NCBI RefSeq assembly: GCF_018873765.1
Contig: NC_057923.1
Span: forward strand, 57,716,593 to 57,780,592
Reading direction: 5' to 3'
DNA: 64,000 nt
From: Telopea speciosissima
Lineage: Eukaryota > Streptophyta > Magnoliopsida > Proteales > Proteaceae
Shown here piece by piece: positions 61,993-64,000 of this stretch. A program made the translations under genes and the position numbers. The notes beneath the pieces are model-generated. The model had not been told where the DNA came from. It ran no database searches and saw only the letters and a list, made by a program, of their open reading frames with translations. Every line of letters begins with the position of its first letter. The stretch's first letter is position 1.

Positions 61993-62930
61993 TGATACAT
62001 CCAATATTCACCGGGCCAACCAACGACCGCCACGTGTCACAGACGACCCGCCCCATAGCCAAGGGGAACGAACCGGAGTCCCAGCCCCACTCGGGGGCGG
62101 CCACTACTCGGGCGCGGCCACACATCCGGGGCGCGGCCTCACCCAGGCGCGGCCTCCTCAGCGCGCGGCCTCCTCACCCAGGCGCGGCCTCCTCAGGGCG
62201 CGGCCTCCTCACCCAGGCGTGGCCCCCTCACCTAGGCACGGCCTCACCCAGGCGGCGGCCTCCTCACCAGGGGCGGCCTCACCTAGGCGCGGTCTCACCC
62301 AGGCGCGGCCTCCTCACGAGGGCGCGGCCTCCTCACCAGGGCGCGGCCCCCTCACCCAGGCGCGGCCTCCTCACCAGGCGCGGCCTCACCCAGCGCGGCC
62401 TCACCCAGGCGGGGCCTGCACCCAGACACAGCATCGTGGGCACGTGAGGTGGGGGCCACCCATCTACGACCCTTCGTATCGCTGAGACTCATGTCACTAT
62501 CAGGACTCTAGACCGCCGCTTAGAGGTCACGTCACCCAGACGGATTCAAGCACCAAGGACATTATCACCACACGCGGGTATCTATCCACCAAGGATCCTG
62601 ATGCCACCAGGACACTCCCTCCCACGGGGAGATGGCCAATCAGGATAGAGCCCCGTTACCCAGGGCCTCTATCCACTCAACGGCACAATTGCCATCAAAC
62701 TGGGACTCTCCACACCGCCATATGTTACTATAAAAGGCAAGGTACACAACCCCATCCGGGACATCTAAACTCATACTGAATAATCACTATTCATCTATTT
62801 GCGCCAGGAGATCTAACTTTGGCATCGGAGAGCCCTAGGCCGGGACCACACCGGTTCTCTCTCTGTTGACCCCTTTGGTCCGCTTGCAGGTGACGGCACT
62901 CGCAGGACCGCTCGACGATTTCTTGACGCA
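61993..62930 (+). mobile_element. LTR C, gypsy LTR leading into an internal region
   Basis: About 938 bases from TGATACATCC to TTCTTGACGCA, with the longest minisatellite of the three (about 62095-62420) and a TATA motif at 62728-62736. A polypurine tract lies before it and a primer-binding site right after it, so it sits between a 3' internal end and a 5' internal start, as in tandem or recombined elements. Confidence 0.9.
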
Positions 62931-64000
62931 GATTGGCGCCGTCTGTGGGAACGACGCTAGCCATTACAGACTACTAGCTCGCTTCCATACTCATTCAATG
63001 GCACGAAGGAAGACTACTACCACCAACAATGGAGCAAGGAATGGATCACCACCCCAGTGCTCTCCGCAGAGCCAACGACCAGGACCATGTCCTCCGGAGG
63101 AGGAGATCCCCCTTAATGACGTTCGTGATCGCGAGCCCAACAATGACGAGGCCAACGATGTGGTGGTGGAGGTGACACTGAGCCCAATGCTCCAGCCATC
63201 GTGGGTTAGATCAACGACCCGCAACGCGGCATCCTCGATGAACAACGACTCTTTCGAGAATACCCAGCAGCGCGCGACATCTCACTGTCGGAGGACTTCA
63301 CCAGCAGCAAGGGTGGAGTCCATACCTCAACAAGAGCCAAACCCTAGGAGATCATCTCCCAGAGGCGCGAGATCAGAGAGACTTGCGCGACAGGCAACCC
63401 CCACTCCGCAGCGGGGGGAGCCTTCCCAGCATCCCAGGAGAACAAGAGACCTCTCGCCACGGTCAGAACGTGGGAGGACGCCAACACCCAAGGCGAGGGT
63501 GTCTAGCCCGCAGAGATCGGTCCGGAGGTCCGTGTTTGACGACGACGCGGAAGAAAGTTACATACCACGACAAGCCGGACCTACAGAGAAGAAAGCCCCT
63601 CACCTTCACGACAGGGTTCATCACGGCATGACCATTCACCATCCCGCCAACACTCAAGGCGGGAGGGGACATCCAGGAGAGAGCGTGAATGGGGTCGCAG
63701 CGAACGTCCGGCTAGGCGTGGGGGGCAGACAAGGGACGAGGAGCTCGATCAAAGACTCCACGACCTGGATGAGAAGCTGGAAGGGTTGAAGAAGCAGACC
63801 AAAGGCGAGACACATTCCATACCTGGACAACACCCCTTCTCGGCAGAGATCATGTCAGCCACACTACCTTCCAGGTTTCGACTACCCACCTTTGAATTCT
63901 ACAGTGGTACCACTGACCCTAATGACCACATCAACTACTTTAATGGCATGATGACGCTGTATGGGGGGTCGGACGTGGTATCCTGTCGGGCATTCCCTGC
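62931..64000 (+). mobile_element. Ty3/gypsy internal region: primer-binding site and gag, cut by the window end
   Basis: The primer-binding site TTGGCGCCGTCTGTGGGAA starts at 62933; its first nine bases after the T fit the 3' end of tRNA-Asp. Gag-like coding begins at about 62998 with a Ser/Arg/Pro-rich segment. Near 63870-64000 a retrotransposon gag domain starts (LPSRFRLPTFEFYSGTTDP and DHINYFNGMM), as in Tat/Ogre-like plant gypsy elements. The visible part looks broken, about one break. The rest lies outside the window. Confidence 0.85.

Noticed and set aside
57010-62485. Long GC-rich plus-strand ORFs (57010-57618, 59510-60067, 61929-62447, 62219-62485) and their minus-strand partners
   Set aside because: They translate the minisatellite inside LTRs A, B and C (Arg/Pro/His runs in several frames) and have no domain; they are by-products of a repeat of high GC content.

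Overview
The window is nuclear DNA from a flowering plant. It has AT-rich intergenic DNA, GT-AG introns, plant-only gene families and dense plant repeats: hAT-like MITEs, Au-type and other tRNA-derived SINEs, and LTR elements. Grass-type GC-rich genes are absent and an Au SINE is present, so a non-grass angiosperm is likely. I cannot name the species.

Six protein-coding genes can be assembled exon by exon with consistent reading frames. From left to right they are: (1) a WRINKLED1-type double-AP2 transcription factor on the minus strand (4798-7991, 7 exons, 421 aa) that includes a 9-nt microexon; (2) a 589-aa plant protein of unknown function on the minus strand (20181-29056, 8 coding exons and an intron in the 5' UTR); (3) transcription factor IIIA on the plus strand (30920-34284, 6 coding exons, 369 aa, nine zinc fingers), with a 5S-rRNA-mimic regulatory exon at 32245-32392; (4) a GPI-anchored lipid-transfer protein on the minus strand (38746-39584, 3 exons, 187 aa); (5, 6) two intact tandem laccase genes of LAC17 type on the minus strand (45555-49034, 591 aa; 52224-55493, 593 aa). 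The laccases lie on a direct duplication of about 6.6 kb.

The right end (57249-64000) is a nested array of LTR elements. A solo LTR (A), a 1.5-kb spacer, a second LTR (B), a near-identical copy of the spacer and a third LTR (C) lead into the primer-binding site and gag region of a Ty3/gypsy element that runs off the window. Diagnostic bases show that LTR B is a chimera, C-like in its 5' part and A-like in its 3' part. This is the footprint of unequal recombination between LTRs. All three LTRs carry a GC-rich minisatellite of variable length.

The long gene-poor stretches (1-4700, 8.2-20 kb, 34.3-38.7 kb, 39.6-45.5 kb) hold MITEs, SINEs, tandem repeats, an LTR-like block with an internal duplication, and a foldback of about 1.5 kb. 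The genes do not form a pathway cluster. TFIIIA serves 5S rRNA synthesis, the WRI-type factor serves fatty-acid synthesis, the LTPG acts at the cell surface and the laccases act in cell-wall lignification. The TFIIIA gene and the unknown gene are divergently arranged around a 1.4-1.9 kb intergenic region.
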